Notes: a model not told the origin generated them from the letters alone. Shown: positions 1 through 10,658, counted from the first letter of the stretch. The stretch: DNA of 64,000 nucleotides from Cognatilysobacter tabacisoli (GCF_003586305.1 NZ_QXJI01000001.1:1488001-1552000), one strand, 5' to 3'. A program made the numbers and translations.

Positions 1-500
<500 letters not shown>

Positions 501-501
501 C

Positions 502-1803
502 ATGGGCGCCCTGCTCGACTCCTTCGCCTCGGCGTTCGACGTGCTGCCCGCGCCGGACGCCGCCGGGCTCGGCGACGCGCGCCGCGGCGCGCTCGACGCC
601 GCACTGGCCGACGGACTGCCGCACGCGCGCGCCGAACGCTGGAAGTACACGTCGCTGCGCGCGCTCGAGCGCCGCACCTTCGCGCCGTCTCCGGCTACTC
701 CGGTGCACTACGACGCCGCCTTGCTCGCCGCCATCCCGGCGCCGCGGCTGGTGTTCGTCAACGGCCGCTTCGACGCGCCGGCCAGCGACACCGCCGGCCT
801 GCCCGACGGCGTCCAACTGCAGGCGCTGTCGGCCGTGCTGGCGACCGGCGACGCACGCGAAGCCAACTTCCTCGCGCGACGGTACGAGCGCAGCGACGAG
901 GTGTTCCCGCGCATCAACGCCGCGCTCGCCGACGAGGGCGCCGTGCTGCGCGTTGGTGACGGCGTGCGCGCCGAGCGCCCGGTGCACCTGGTGTGCATCG
1001 GCACCGCGGCGCCTGCCGACCAGGCCTGGCACCTGCGCCACTTCATCGAGCTACGCGCCGGGTCGTCGCTGACCGTGGTCGAGCACGTGCTCGGCGACGG
1101 CGCGCACCAGCACCTCGCCAACGCGGTTGCCCACGTGCACGTGGCCGCGGGCGCCACGCTGACCCACGCGCGCCTGCAGGCCGAGTCGGCCGGCGCCACG
1201 CTGCTGGCGCGCACCGACGCGGTCCTGGCGCGCGAGGCGAACTACGTGCGGCTCGACCTCGAGCTCGGCGCCGGGCTGTCCCGCCATGAGCTCAATGTCG
1301 CCCTGCACGGCGCCTCGTCGCGCCTGCACGCCAACGGCGTGCTGCTCGGCGACGGCAAGCGCCACGTCGACACCCGGCTTGACATCGACCACGTCGGCCG
1401 CGACAGCGCCTGCGAGCTGACCTGGCGCGGGCTCGGCGCCGGGCGATCGCGCGTGGTGTTCCACGGCGGCATCCTGATCCGCGAAGGGGCCGACGGCACC
1501 AACGCCCAGCTGTCGAACAAGAACCTGCTGCTGTCCGAAGGCGCCGAGATCGACAGCCAGCCGGTGCTGGAGATCCACGCCGACGAAGTGCAGGCGGCCC
1601 ACGGCGCGACGGTCGGCCAGCTCGACACGACCGCGCTGTTCTACCTGCGCTCGCGCGGCGTGCCGGTCGACCAGGCGCGCGCCCTGCTGACCGCGGCGTT
1701 CTGCCGGGAGACGCTCGGCGTGCTCGAGGATGCGGCGCTGCGGGAGTCGCTCGCCGCCCACCTCGACGCGGCGCTGGCGCGCGTCCAGCCGGAGGCCGCA
1801 TGA
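502..1803 (+). CDS. sufD: Fe-S cluster assembly protein SufD
   Basis: 433-residue SufD, the scaffold partner of SufB in the SufBC2D complex. The C-terminal half carries the beta-helix core and the family's conserved stretches: GRSRVVFHGGI, QLSNKNLLLSEGAEIDSQPVLEI and, near the end, HGATVGQLD with LFYLRSRGV. These are shared by SufB and SufD; the length and the position between sufC and sufS identify SufD. The ATG at 502 lies one base after the sufC stop, and the gene overlaps sufS by ATGA. The N-terminal region is variable, as usual in the family. Confidence 0.97.
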   Translation: MGALLDSFASAFDVLPAPDAAGLGDARRGALDAALADGLPHARAERWKYTSLRALERRTFAPSPATPVHYDAALLAAIPAPRLVFVNGRFDAPASDTAGLPDGVQLQALSAVLATGDAREANFLARRYERSDEVFPRINAALADEGAVLRVGDGVRAERPVHLVCIGTAAPADQAWHLRHFIELRAGSSLTVVEHVLGDGAHQHLANAVAHVHVAAGATLTHARLQAESAGATLLARTDAVLAREANYVRLDLELGAGLSRHELNVALHGASSRLHANGVLLGDGKRHVDTRLDIDHVGRDSACELTWRGLGAGRSRVVFHGGILIREGADGTNAQLSNKNLLLSEGAEIDSQPVLEIHADEVQAAHGATVGQLDTTALFYLRSRGVPVDQARALLTAAFCRETLGVLEDAALRESLAAHLDAALARVQPEAA

Positions 1804-3035
1804 ACGCGGCAGCCGACGCCGGCATCGACTGGGCCCGCGTCCGCGCGGACTTCCCGCTGCTCGCGCGCGAGGTGCACGGCAAGCCGCTGGTGTACCTCGA
1901 CTCGGCCAACACCGGCCAGAAGCCGGCCAGCGTGATCGACGCCGTCGACGACTTCTACCGCAACCACAACGCCAACGTCAGCCGCGCCGTGCACGCGCTC
2001 GGCACCGAGGCGACCGAGGCCTACGAAGGCGCGCGTCGCAAGCTGGCGCGCTTCCTGAACGTCCGCCCGGACGAGCTGGTGCTGTGCAGCGGCACGACGT
2101 TCGCGCTGAACCTCGTCGCGTACTCGTGGGCGCTGCCCCGCCTGCAGCCGGGCGACGCGATCGTGCTGACGCGGATGGAGCACCACGCCAACATCGTGCC
2201 GTGGCAGCTGGTGGCGCAGCGCACCGGCGCCACGATCAAGGTCGCCGAGCTCACCGACAGCGGCGAGCTCGACGTCGACGGCCTGTACGCGCTGCTGACC
2301 CCGGACGTGAAGCTGCTCGGCCTGACCCACGTCTCCAACGTGCTCGGCACGGTCAACCCGGTGCGCGAGATCTGCCGCGAGGCGCGCCGGCGCGGCATCG
2401 TCACCGTGGTCGACGGTTCGCAGGCGGCGCCGCACCGCGCGCTCGACATCGCCGCGCTGGGCTGCGACTTCTACGCGATCACCGGCCACAAAATGTGCGG
2501 TCCGACCGGCACCGGCGCGCTGTGGGCGCGGCGCGAGCACCTCGCCGCGATGCCCCCTTTCCTCGGCGGCGGCGAGATGATCAAGGAGGTCCGCTTCGAC
2601 GGCACCGTGTTCAACGACGCGCCGCACAAGTTCGAGGCCGGCACGCCGAACATTGCCGGCTTCATCGGGCTCGGCGCGGCGGTCGACTATCTGTCCGCGA
2701 TCGGGATGGACCATGTCGAGGCGCGCGAGCAGGCGCTGCTGGCGCACGCGACCGAGGCGCTGTCGGCGGTCGACGGCGTGCGCATCTTCGGCCGCGCCGC
2801 CGACAAGGCCGCGGTGATCAGCTTCCTGGTCGACGGTGCCCACGCGCACGATCTCGCCACGCTGCTCGACCTGGAGGGCGTCGCGATCCGCTCCGGCCAC
2901 CACTGCGCACACCCGCTGATGCAGCACTTCGGCGTGCCCGCCACGTGCCGCGCGTCGTTTGCGTTCTACAACACGCACGACGAGGTCGACGCGTTCGTCG
3001 CCGCGCTCGCCAAGGTGCGCCGGCTGCTCGCCTGA
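1800..3035 (+). CDS. sufS: Cysteine desulfurase SufS
   Basis: 411-residue PLP-dependent class V aminotransferase-fold enzyme (group II cysteine desulfurase) that takes sulfur from L-cysteine and hands it to the SufBCD scaffold. The PLP lysine lies in ITGHKMCGPTG (about residue 231), and the catalytic persulfide cysteine in IRSGHHCAHPLM (about residue 369). A PLP-stacking histidine is in EHHANIVPW. The start overlaps the sufD stop (ATGA), so translation is coupled. No sufE or sufU follows directly; the next genes are a small membrane protein, a GNAT and a Rieske ferredoxin, so the sulfur-acceptor partner must be elsewhere or replaced. Confidence 0.97.
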   Translation: MNAAADAGIDWARVRADFPLLAREVHGKPLVYLDSANTGQKPASVIDAVDDFYRNHNANVSRAVHALGTEATEAYEGARRKLARFLNVRPDELVLCSGTTFALNLVAYSWALPRLQPGDAIVLTRMEHHANIVPWQLVAQRTGATIKVAELTDSGELDVDGLYALLTPDVKLLGLTHVSNVLGTVNPVREICREARRRGIVTVVDGSQAAPHRALDIAALGCDFYAITGHKMCGPTGTGALWARREHLAAMPPFLGGGEMIKEVRFDGTVFNDAPHKFEAGTPNIAGFIGLGAAVDYLSAIGMDHVEAREQALLAHATEALSAVDGVRIFGRAADKAAVISFLVDGAHAHDLATLLDLEGVAIRSGHHCAHPLMQHFGVPATCRASFAFYNTHDEVDAFVAALAKVRRLLA

Positions 3036-3103
3036 TCCCGAGTGCGCAGGGGACCGCGGAGCTGCGCTAGGCTTCGCGTCCCGACGCCGCTTTCGAGACC
3101 GCG

Positions 3104-3376
3104 ATGGTCGACCCGTCCGACGCCGCCCCCGACGACATCGCCAGCCTGCTGCGCGAGATCCGCGACGACCAGCGCGTCGCGCTCGCGCTGCAGCGCGAGC
3201 AGATGGCGATGCACCAGCGCCAGCTGGATCGGGTCGAGCGCATCAACGACCGCGCCGAGGCGATCCAGGGCCGCGCCGCGCGCGCGCTGCGGCTGGTGGT
3301 GCTGGTCGCGCTGCCTCTCGTTGCGCTGCTGCTCGCGCTGATGTTCTTCCCTTACCTGAGCGCGCTGTTCGCATGA
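3104..3376 (+). CDS. Small coiled-coil membrane protein in the suf operon
   Basis: 90-residue protein of unknown function. The N-terminal 60 residues are charged and helical (QREQMAMHQRQLDRVERIND), with heptad-like spacing suggesting a short coiled coil. Residues about 63-88 form one hydrophobic membrane segment (LRLVVLVALPLVALLLALMF). No signal peptide is seen, so it is probably a tail-anchored cytoplasmic protein. It starts 68 nt after sufS and its stop overlaps the GNAT start (ATGA at 3373-3376), so it belongs to the same transcript. The residue pattern and overlap support a real gene; I do not recognise the family. Confidence 0.8.
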   Translation: MVDPSDAAPDDIASLLREIRDDQRVALALQREQMAMHQRQLDRVERINDRAEAIQGRAARALRLVVLVALPLVALLLALMFFPYLSALFA

Positions 3377-3906
3377 TGACCGAGTCCACCCTGACCTTCC
3401 GCCGGGCCACCGCGGACGACATCGACGCGGTCGTGGCGCTGGTCGAATCGGCGTATCGCGGCGACTCCAGTCGCGCCGGCTGGACGACCGAAGCCGACCT
3501 GCTCGACGGACGTCGTACCGGCGTCGACGATATCCGCGCCTGCCTCGACCGCGCGCGCAGCGTCATCCTTCTGGCCGAGCGCGACGGCCGATTGGTGGCG
3601 TGCGCGCATGTCGCGGTCGAGGACGACGCCGGCTATTTCGGCATGTTCTCGGTGGTGCCGACGCTGCAGGGCGCGGGCGTCGGCAAGCAGGTGCTGGCCG
3701 AGGCCGAGCGCCTCGTGCGCGACGAGTTCGGGCTTCGTCGGATGCGCATGACGGTGATCGACGTGCGCGACGAGCTGATCGGCTTCTACCAGCGTCGCGG
3801 CTACCGCCGCACCGGCATCCACAAGCCATTCCCCTATGGCGACGAGCGCTTCGGCCTGCCCAAGCGCGACGACCTTCGATTCGAAGTCCTGGAGAAAGAC
3901 CTGTGA
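3373..3906 (+). CDS. GNAT family N-acetyltransferase
   Basis: 177-residue GCN5-related acyltransferase. It has the full fold: N-terminal FRRATADDIDAVVALVESAY, central strand VVPTLQGAGVGKQVLAEAE carrying the acetyl-CoA pyrophosphate loop (Q/R-x-x-G-x-G/A, here QGAGVGK), and the C-terminal YQRRGYRRTG motif. The substrate cannot be read from sequence. It begins within the stop of the preceding gene (two in-frame ATGs at 3373 and 3376; the first is used here) and its end overlaps the Rieske gene by GTGA. This puts it in the suf transcript, as in related Xanthomonadaceae. Whether it modifies a Suf component is unknown. Confidence 0.93.
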   Translation: MMTESTLTFRRATADDIDAVVALVESAYRGDSSRAGWTTEADLLDGRRTGVDDIRACLDRARSVILLAERDGRLVACAHVAVEDDAGYFGMFSVVPTLQGAGVGKQVLAEAERLVRDEFGLRRMRMTVIDVRDELIGFYQRRGYRRTGIHKPFPYGDERFGLPKRDDLRFEVLEKDL

Positions 3907-4235
3907 GCGCGAACTGGGTGTTCGTCGGCACGACCGCGGAACTGTTGCCGGGCGAGTCGCGCGTGGTGTGGGACGACGACACGCCGATCCTCGTCGTGAA
4001 CTACGACGGCGACTACTACGCTCTGCAGGACAAGTGCTCCCATGAGGACTTCGAGCTGTCGGCGGGCCACTTCGACGCCGACGACGCGACCGTCGAGTGC
4101 GCCCTGCACGGGGCGAAGTTCGACGTGCGCGACGGGCGTCCGCTGTGCGCGCCGGCGTACGAGCCGGTGGCGAAGTTCCCGGTCAAGATCGAGGACGGCA
4201 TGGTCTGGACCCGCGACGATCGCGACGCGGATTGA
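3903..4235 (+). CDS. Rieske [2Fe-2S] ferredoxin (non-heme iron oxygenase ferredoxin-type)
   Basis: 110-residue single-domain Rieske protein starting at GTG 3903, overlapping the GNAT stop. The cluster ligands are complete: C45-x-H47 in DKCSHED and C66-x2-H69 in VECALHGAKFD. It resembles the small ferredoxin subunits of aromatic-ring dioxygenases (BphF/NirD type), but no oxygenase gene is near. Being the last gene of the suf operon, it may supply electrons for Fe-S assembly; that role is inference. Its stop is followed by about 75 nt and then the Fur box of the next gene; I saw no strong hairpin terminator between them. Confidence 0.95.
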   Translation: MSANWVFVGTTAELLPGESRVVWDDDTPILVVNYDGDYYALQDKCSHEDFELSAGHFDADDATVECALHGAKFDVRDGRPLCAPAYEPVAKFPVKIEDGMVWTRDDRDAD

Positions 4236-4309
4236 GACATGAGGGGCCGCTGGCGCCCCGAGTCTCGTGGCAGGCCCACTCAAGCGGACGCGCGGCACCC
4301 GTTGTTTTT

Positions 4310-4328
4310 GATAATCATTCTCATTAGC
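4310..4328 (+). promoter_or_regulatory. Fur box upstream of TonB receptor
   Basis: The 19-mer GATAATCATTCTCATTAGC matches the classic Fur consensus at 15 of 19 positions and stands out as an AT-rich island in a GC-rich window. It lies 55 nt before the siderophore-receptor ATG, where Fur repression is expected. Confidence 0.88.
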
Positions 4329-4383
4329 ATTGCTGGGCCGCCGATGACGCAGCGGCAACCCGATCAATCCTTCTGGGAATCCC

Positions 4384-6612
4384 ATGGCACCCCACCGCTT
4401 CCCCTTGGCCGCTCCGCTCGCCGCGGCAATCGTCCTTGCCCTGAGCCCAGCGGCCGCTGCTGCCCCGCGCACCGCCGCCCACGCCTCCGCGCTGGCGCAG
4501 GCGTCCGAACGCACGCCGACTGAGCTCGACCACGTCGAGGTGGTCGGCGAGATGCCGGGCTACACAGTGCATCGCTCGACCACGGCCACCCGCACCGACA
4601 CCCCGCTCGTCGACGTGCCGCAGGCCGTCAGCGTCGTCAGCCAGCAGCAGATCCGCGACCTCGCGATCCAGTCGATGGCCGACGCCGTGCGGTACGTCCC
4701 GGGCATCGGCATCACCCAGGGCGAAGGCAATCGCGATGGCCTCGTGTTCCGCGGCAACAGCTCGACCGCCGACCTGTTCGTCGACGGCATGCGCGACGAC
4801 GTCCAGTACTACCGCGACACCTACAACATCGACCGCATCGAGGCGTTCAAGGGGCCGAACGCGATGATCTTCGGCCGCGGCAGCCCCGGCGGCCTGCTCA
4901 ACCGCGTCACCAAGGTCGCCGACGGCGTCACGACGCGCGAGGTCGGCGTGCAGGTGGGCTCGTGGGACAAGCGCCGCGTCACCGCTGATGTCGGACAGTC
5001 CCTGAGCGCCGACGCGGCGTTCCGCGTGACGGGCGTCTATGAGGACTCCGGCAGCTACCGCGACGGGGTCACCGTGCGGCGAGAGGGCATCAACCCGACC
5101 CTGCTGTTCACCGCGGGCGACGCCACGCGCATCACGGTCGGCTACGAATACTTCCACGACGAACGCACCGCCGACCGCGGCATCCCCAGCCAGCCCGCTG
5201 CGTTCGAAGGCACCCGCTACCCCGTCGAGACGTCGCGCTCGACGTTCTTCGGCGACCCGGATGGCAGCCCGACCTGGGTCGACGTGCACGCGCTGACCGC
5301 GCTGGTCGAGCACCGGTTCGCGGGCGGCGCGCAGCTGCGCAACCGCACGCGCTACGCCGATTACGACAAGCTCTACCGCAACGTATTCCCGGGCGCCGTC
5401 AACGCGTCCACTGGCACCGTCCAGCTGGCCGCGTACGACAACGCGACCCGGCGCGAGAACCTGCTCAACCAGACCGATCTGGTGTTCGAGGCCAACACCG
5501 GCGCGGTGAGCCACACCTTCCTGGCCGGTGCCGAGTTCGGCCGTCAGGAGACCGACAACCTGCGCCAGTCGGGTTCGTTCCTCCTCGGCGCCGGCTCCCC
5601 TTGCCTGAACACCAGCGCCACCGGTCGCTCGGGCAGCTGCACGGTGCCGCTGGCCTCGCCGAACGTCGCCGCGCAGATCGTCTACGCCAACAACAGCGCC
5701 AACGGCAGCGGCGACGCGCGCAACACCGGCGTGGCGCGGGTTGCGGCGCTGTACCTGCAGGACCAGATCGAGTTCTCGCCGCAGTGGCAGGCCATCGTCG
5801 GCGTGCGCTTCGACCGCTTCGACCTCGACTATACCGACCTGCGCGCCGGCGTCAGCGCCGCCAACCGCGACCTGTCGTCCAGCGACGACCTGCTGTCGCC
5901 GCGCGTCGGCCTGGTCTACAAGCCGAGCGCCGCTTCGTCGGTGTACGCGAGCTACGGGGTCACGTACCTGCCGCGCTCCGGCGAGCAGCTCTCGTCGCTG
6001 TCGGCGACCACGCAGGCGCTGGATCCGGAAGAGTTCGAGAACCTCGAGATCGGCGCGAAGTGGGACATGAGCGAGCGGCTGTCGGCCAGCGTGGCGATGT
6101 ACCGGCTCAATCGCAGCAACGCCGCGGTGACCGATCCGACCGACCCGACCCGGATGATCCTGCTGGCCGGCGACAGCCAGCGGGTCGACGGCGCCGAGCT
6201 GTCGCTGTCGGGTCAGCTGACCGACGCGTGGAGCCTGATCGCCAGCTACGCCTACCAGGATGCCCGCACCGTGCAGACCGTCGGCGGCACGCCGGCCGGC
6301 CGGGTGCTGCCGCAGACGCCGGAGCACAGCGCCGGACTGTGGAGCCGTTACGACCTCTCGCCACGCTGGGGCGTGGGCCTGGGAGCCGTGTACCGGGACC
6401 GCTCGTTCGCCAGCATCAGCAACGAGGTCACGCTGAAAAGCTACACGCGCTACGACGCGGCCGTGTTCTACCGGATCAGCGACCGGCTGGAGGCGCAGCT
6501 CAACCTCGAGAACATCTTCGACAAGACCTACTACCCTTCGGCCCACTCCGACAGCAACATCACGCCCGGGGCGCCGCGCGCGGCCTACCTCAGCGTCGCG
6601 ATGAAGTTCTGA
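4384..6612 (+). CDS. TonB-dependent catecholate siderophore receptor (Fiu-like)
   Basis: 742-residue outer-membrane receptor. It has a Sec signal peptide (residues 1 to about 27, ending AAAAAP), then a TonB-box-like LDHVEVVG and a plug domain (about 60-180). The plug has the marks of the Fiu/CirA catecholate group: VPQAVSVVSQQQI, LFVDGMRDDVQYYRDTYN and FKGPNAMIFGRGSPGG. A 22-strand barrel ends in aromatic F (LSVAMKF), the BAM recognition signal. Two cysteines in CLNTSATGRSGSC probably close a loop by disulfide. An iron-repressed function is supported by the Fur box upstream. The downstream PepSY-type membrane gene is likely co-transcribed. The exact ligand is not determinable; ferric catecholates or their breakdown products are the best guess. 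Confidence 0.93.
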   Translation: MAPHRFPLAAPLAAAIVLALSPAAAAAPRTAAHASALAQASERTPTELDHVEVVGEMPGYTVHRSTTATRTDTPLVDVPQAVSVVSQQQIRDLAIQSMADAVRYVPGIGITQGEGNRDGLVFRGNSSTADLFVDGMRDDVQYYRDTYNIDRIEAFKGPNAMIFGRGSPGGLLNRVTKVADGVTTREVGVQVGSWDKRRVTADVGQSLSADAAFRVTGVYEDSGSYRDGVTVRREGINPTLLFTAGDATRITVGYEYFHDERTADRGIPSQPAAFEGTRYPVETSRSTFFGDPDGSPTWVDVHALTALVEHRFAGGAQLRNRTRYADYDKLYRNVFPGAVNASTGTVQLAAYDNATRRENLLNQTDLVFEANTGAVSHTFLAGAEFGRQETDNLRQSGSFLLGAGSPCLNTSATGRSGSCTVPLASPNVAAQIVYANNSANGSGDARNTGVARVAALYLQDQIEFSPQWQAIVGVRFDRFDLDYTDLRAGVSAANRDLSSSDDLLSPRVGLVYKPSAASSVYASYGVTYLPRSGEQLSSLSATTQALDPEEFENLEIGAKWDMSERLSASVAMYRLNRSNAAVTDPTDPTRMILLAGDSQRVDGAELSLSGQLTDAWSLIASYAYQDARTVQTVGGTPAGRVLPQTPEHSAGLWSRYDLSPRWGVGLGAVYRDRSFASISNEVTLKSYTRYDAAVFYRISDRLEAQLNLENIFDKTYYPSAHSDSNITPGAPRAAYLSVAMKF

Positions 6613-6685
6613 TCCCGTTCCACCCATCCGGGGGCCCCGCGGACCGCGCGGCCCTTCCGTCCCCGACCGTTTGCCGGACCTGCCC

Positions 6686-7339
6686 ATGATCGCCAAGCCC
6701 ACCGCCCCTGCCACCGCCGCACGCCGCTCGCCCGTGCAGCGCTGGGTCCGCCAGCTTCACCTGTGGATCGGCGCGTGGGGCGCGATCGCGGCGATCGTGT
6801 ACGGGTTCACGGGCCTGGTGATGAACCACCGGTTCGGCGACAACGCGTGGCCGCAGGGCAGCAACGCGCCGAGCGGATCGCTGATGCTGGACGTGCCGGC
6901 CAACGCGCAGGTCACGCCCGAAGCCCTCACGGCGTGGCTCAGCGACACGCACGGACTGGCCACCCAGCGGGTACGCAAGTCGGAGGCCGGCGGCGGCGCG
7001 CTGAACGGCAAGCCGATCGCGGCGCGCGAGAAGTGGACGCTGACCGGCGGCACGGCGCGGCAGGCCTGGACGCTCGACTACGTGCCCGGCAACGCGACCG
7101 CCGAGGTCAAGCAGGAACGTCACAGCGCGCTGTCGGCCTTCAACCGGCTGCACAAGGCGTACGGCGGGGGCGGGGCGTGGATCCTGCTGGCCGACAGCTT
7201 CGCGATCGGCATGCTGCTGCTGGGCCTGTCGGGCATCTGGATGTGGGCGCGGGGCCGCACGCCGAAGCAGCTGCTGCTCAGCGTGCTGGCCGCGTCGGTG
7301 CTGACGTGGGTGATCGTGGTGGGGCCGTCGCTGGCCTGA
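6686..7339 (+). CDS. PepSY-associated transmembrane protein next to TonB receptor
   Basis: 217-residue inner-membrane protein with three hydrophobic segments: LHLWIGAWGAIAAIVYGFTG near the start, WILLADSFAIGMLLLGLSGI at about 163-182, and LLLSVLAASVLTWVIVVG at the end. The R-x-x-H-LW-IG pattern followed by a periplasmic loop is typical of PepSY-TM proteins, which often sit next to siderophore receptors and are thought to act in iron release or reduction. I chose ATG 6686 rather than the in-frame TTG 15 nt earlier. It ends one base before the convergent hutD-like gene. The role in reducing siderophore iron is inference from context. Confidence 0.85.
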   Translation: MIAKPTAPATAARRSPVQRWVRQLHLWIGAWGAIAAIVYGFTGLVMNHRFGDNAWPQGSNAPSGSLMLDVPANAQVTPEALTAWLSDTHGLATQRVRKSEAGGGALNGKPIAAREKWTLTGGTARQAWTLDYVPGNATAEVKQERHSALSAFNRLHKAYGGGGAWILLADSFAIGMLLLGLSGIWMWARGRTPKQLLLSVLAASVLTWVIVVGPSLA

Positions 7340-7340
7340 G

Positions 7341-7982
7341 TCACGCCTGGGCGAGCGGCGTCAGCCGAACCAGCAGGGTCTCGCCACCGCCTTCAAGCAC
7401 ATGACGCTGGCGCTGGCGGCCCGCCTGCAGGATCGCGGTGTCGCCCGTAGCCAGCGGCGCGAGGCCGGACTCGGCACCGAACGCGGCGCGCCCGCCGATC
7501 AGGTGGACCGCCCACGTCGCCGCCGGATCGACGAACAGGACCATCGGCCCCACCAGCGGGCGGTGCCACAGCGCTGCATCGAAGCGGTCGCGGCGCCACA
7601 TCAGGTTGAAGTCGTGCGTCGGCCCGTCGATCAGCTCGCCGGTGACGCCGCGCTCGCCGGCGAACCGCAGTCGATCGTGCGGCGGATGCAGCGCATGCAC
7701 CTCGCCGTCGTCGAAGCGCAGGCGGACGCCGTTGCCCGACAGCAGCACCAGCTCGCGGTCGATGCCGGGAAACGACGAAAACGCCGCGTCGCGCTCGATC
7801 TCGGCAATCGACAGGCGCCAGTCCCACTCGGGGACGCCGGCCCGCGCGTGCGCGGGCGGCGTCGGCTGGGCATAGATCTCGCGCGTCCAGCCGAGCTGGT
7901 TGCGCCAGCGCTCTCGCCGGTACTCGTGCGCGGCGATCGCCCAGGCGCGGGCGGTGGGATCGTTGTCGTGCGCGCTGATCAT
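7341..7982 (-). CDS. HutD/Ves family cupin-like protein
   Basis: 213-residue HutD/Ves family protein (double beta-barrel, cupin-like). Family-typical stretches are the N-terminal WRNQLGWTREIY, then FSSFPGIDRELVLLSGNG and LIDGPTHDFNLMWRRD. HutD proteins are often coupled to histidine utilisation and may bind formylglutamate-like ligands, but no hut genes are visible here, so the biological role is open. ATG 7982 is preceded at good distance by GGAG; an upstream extension to 8135 lacks similarity and is unlikely. The stop is one base from the end of the convergent PepSY gene. Confidence 0.85.
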   Translation of the reverse strand: MISAHDNDPTARAWAIAAHEYRRERWRNQLGWTREIYAQPTPPAHARAGVPEWDWRLSIAEIERDAAFSSFPGIDRELVLLSGNGVRLRFDDGEVHALHPPHDRLRFAGERGVTGELIDGPTHDFNLMWRRDRFDAALWHRPLVGPMVLFVDPAATWAVHLIGGRAAFGAESGLAPLATGDTAILQAGRQRQRHVLEGGGETLLVRLTPLAQA

Positions 7983-8217
7983 CGGGTCCGGCTCCTCGGG
8001 CCGCATCAGTCTAGAGGCCGCGGCCCGGTCCTTACCGTCGATGCACGCGATCGGGTCGTGCGCGCCCTCGTGCCTCAACGCGGACGAAACGAAGCCACCC
8101 GGCCGCGGGTCCTTCCGCGGTCGGGCGGCGCACATCCGTGTGGCGGGCGTTACCGCCCTGCAGGCGTCCAGGCCTGCACCGAGCCACGCGCCCCATCCGT
8201 GCGGCGCGCGTGGAACC
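7983..8217. other. Intergenic region without recognisable gene
   Basis: 235 nt between the hutD-like start and the comEA-like stop, both on the minus strand. It should contain the hutD-like promoter; I see no ORF with family similarity, no tRNA and no clear hairpin with a T tract. Confidence 0.5.
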
Positions 8218-8553
8218 TCAGCGCTTGGGCACCGGACGGGCCGCGGCCGCGACCGGCTTGCGCGCCGGCGCGCCGGCGGCCGCGCCGCCGACGACGATCC
8301 GGTCGCGGTTCTTATCGATGGTCTTCAGGCCGACGCCCTTGACCAGCGCCAGCTGGTCGGCGCTGCGGAACGCGCCGTTGGCCTTGCGGTAGGCGACGAT
8401 CGCCTGGGCCTTCGACGGGCCGATGTTCAGCAGCACGCGATCGATGGTCGCGGCGTCGGCGGTGTTGATGTTGACCTTCTCGGCGGCGAGCGCAGTGCCG
8501 GCAAGCAGCAGCGACAGGGCCAGCGAGGACAGCACGGTGCGGATCGACTTCAT
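8218..8553 (-). CDS. ComEA family helix-hairpin-helix DNA-binding protein
   Basis: 111-residue secreted DNA-binding protein. A Sec signal peptide (MKSIRTVLSSLALSLLLAG, cleaved after ALA) precedes a ComEA-type helix-hairpin-helix pair: VNINTADAATIDRVLLNIGP, then IVAYRKANGAFRSADQLALV with KGVGLKTI. The C-terminus is an Ala/Pro/basic tail that could also contact DNA. ComEA binds incoming DNA in the periplasm during natural transformation. Start at 8553 is fixed by an AAGGAG ribosome site. It is a lone gene; the type IV pilus motors pilT/pilU that drive DNA uptake are 39 kb away in the window. Confidence 0.92.
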   Translation of the reverse strand: MKSIRTVLSSLALSLLLAGTALAAEKVNINTADAATIDRVLLNIGPSKAQAIVAYRKANGAFRSADQLALVKGVGLKTIDKNRDRIVVGGAAAGAPARKPVAAAARPVPKR

Positions 8554-8580
8554 GGGAGCTCCTTGACGAGGCATACGTGG

Positions 8581-8598
8581 CCGGGAACCGATTCCCGG
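8581..8598. repeat. Perfect inverted repeat in comEA-like leader
   Basis: CCGGGAA-CCGA-TTCCCGG, 7-bp arms and a 4-nt spacer, 28 nt upstream of the comEA-like ATG. It could be an operator or a stem-loop in the 5' leader. Short GC-rich palindromes are frequent at this base composition, so support is modest. Confidence 0.4.
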
Positions 8599-8733
8599 GG
8601 GGCCGGCGGGTCCATCGGCCGGTGTGGACAGTCTCCGCAGGTCCCGGGTCGACGCCCATCGCCGCATGCCCCGTGCGGGTGTAGGACGGCGCCGGCCGGC
8701 CGGGTCGGAAAAGCCCTACACGCCCCAACGGCG

Positions 8734-8739
8734 TAAAAT
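8734..8739 (+). promoter_or_regulatory. Putative -10 element of M20 peptidase gene
   Basis: TAAAAT, 29 nt before the ATG, in otherwise GC-rich sequence. The same hexamer is found before purM and kdsD. No good -35 element is seen. Confidence 0.5.
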
Positions 8740-8768
8740 CCGGGGCTCACCCGCAGTGAAGGTCCCCC

Positions 8769-10259
<1,491 letters not shown>

Positions 10260-10289
10260 CCGCTGCCTTCCCGCCCTGCGGTTCAAGCG

Positions 10290-10312
10290 CGCCCGGTTTC
10301 GACCGGGCGTTT
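10290..10312 (+). terminator. Rho-independent terminator of M20 peptidase gene
   Basis: 8-bp stem CGCCCGGT/ACCGGGCG closed by the very stable TTCG tetraloop and followed by TTTG-CTTGT; 30 nt after the stop codon. Confidence 0.85.
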
Positions 10313-10409
10313 GCTTGTCTGCCCGGTACGTTGCAGCGCAGCAGGCGCGCGCCGGGCCCCTGCTAGGATCGGGCCGCGGCAGTCACCGCCACGGCAAGGG
10401 GGGAAGTGC

Positions 10410-10658
10410 ATGTTCGAAGGAATACTGGGGTACGTGTTCGGCGGGGCGATCATCGGCGTGCTCGCGCGCCTGCTGAAGCCCGGCGCCGACCCGATGGGCT
10501 GGATCATGACGATCCTGCTCGGCATCGCCGGCGCGGTCGCCGGCGGCTACATCGCCGGCACCGGCGTGATGGCGTGGGTGGCGTCGATCGCGGCCGCCGT
10601 CGTGCTGCTGTTCGTGTTCGAGATGGTGCGCCGGCGCGGCGGCAAGCAGGCTGCCTGA
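10410..10658 (+). CDS. GlsB/YeaQ/YmgE family stress-response membrane protein
   Basis: 82-residue transglycosylase-associated (GlsB/YeaQ) family protein with three short Gly-rich membrane segments: the N-terminal ILGYVFGGAIIGVLARLL, the central MGWIMTILLGIAGAVAGGYI, and VASIAAAVVLLFVFEMV before a basic tail. The family is small and inner-membrane, often induced by general stress; biochemical function is unknown. ATG 10410 is preceded by AAGGGGGGAAG, an unusually long purine-rich ribosome site. It is monocistronic, between two terminators. Confidence 0.92.
   Translation: MFEGILGYVFGGAIIGVLARLLKPGADPMGWIMTILLGIAGAVAGGYIAGTGVMAWVASIAAAVVLLFVFEMVRRRGGKQAA

Noticed and set aside
4324-6714. 796-codon open frame on the minus strand opposite the TonB receptor
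   Set aside because: Composition is Arg/Val/Gly-rich and unlike any family; it is the mirror of a clear receptor gene in GC-rich DNA.
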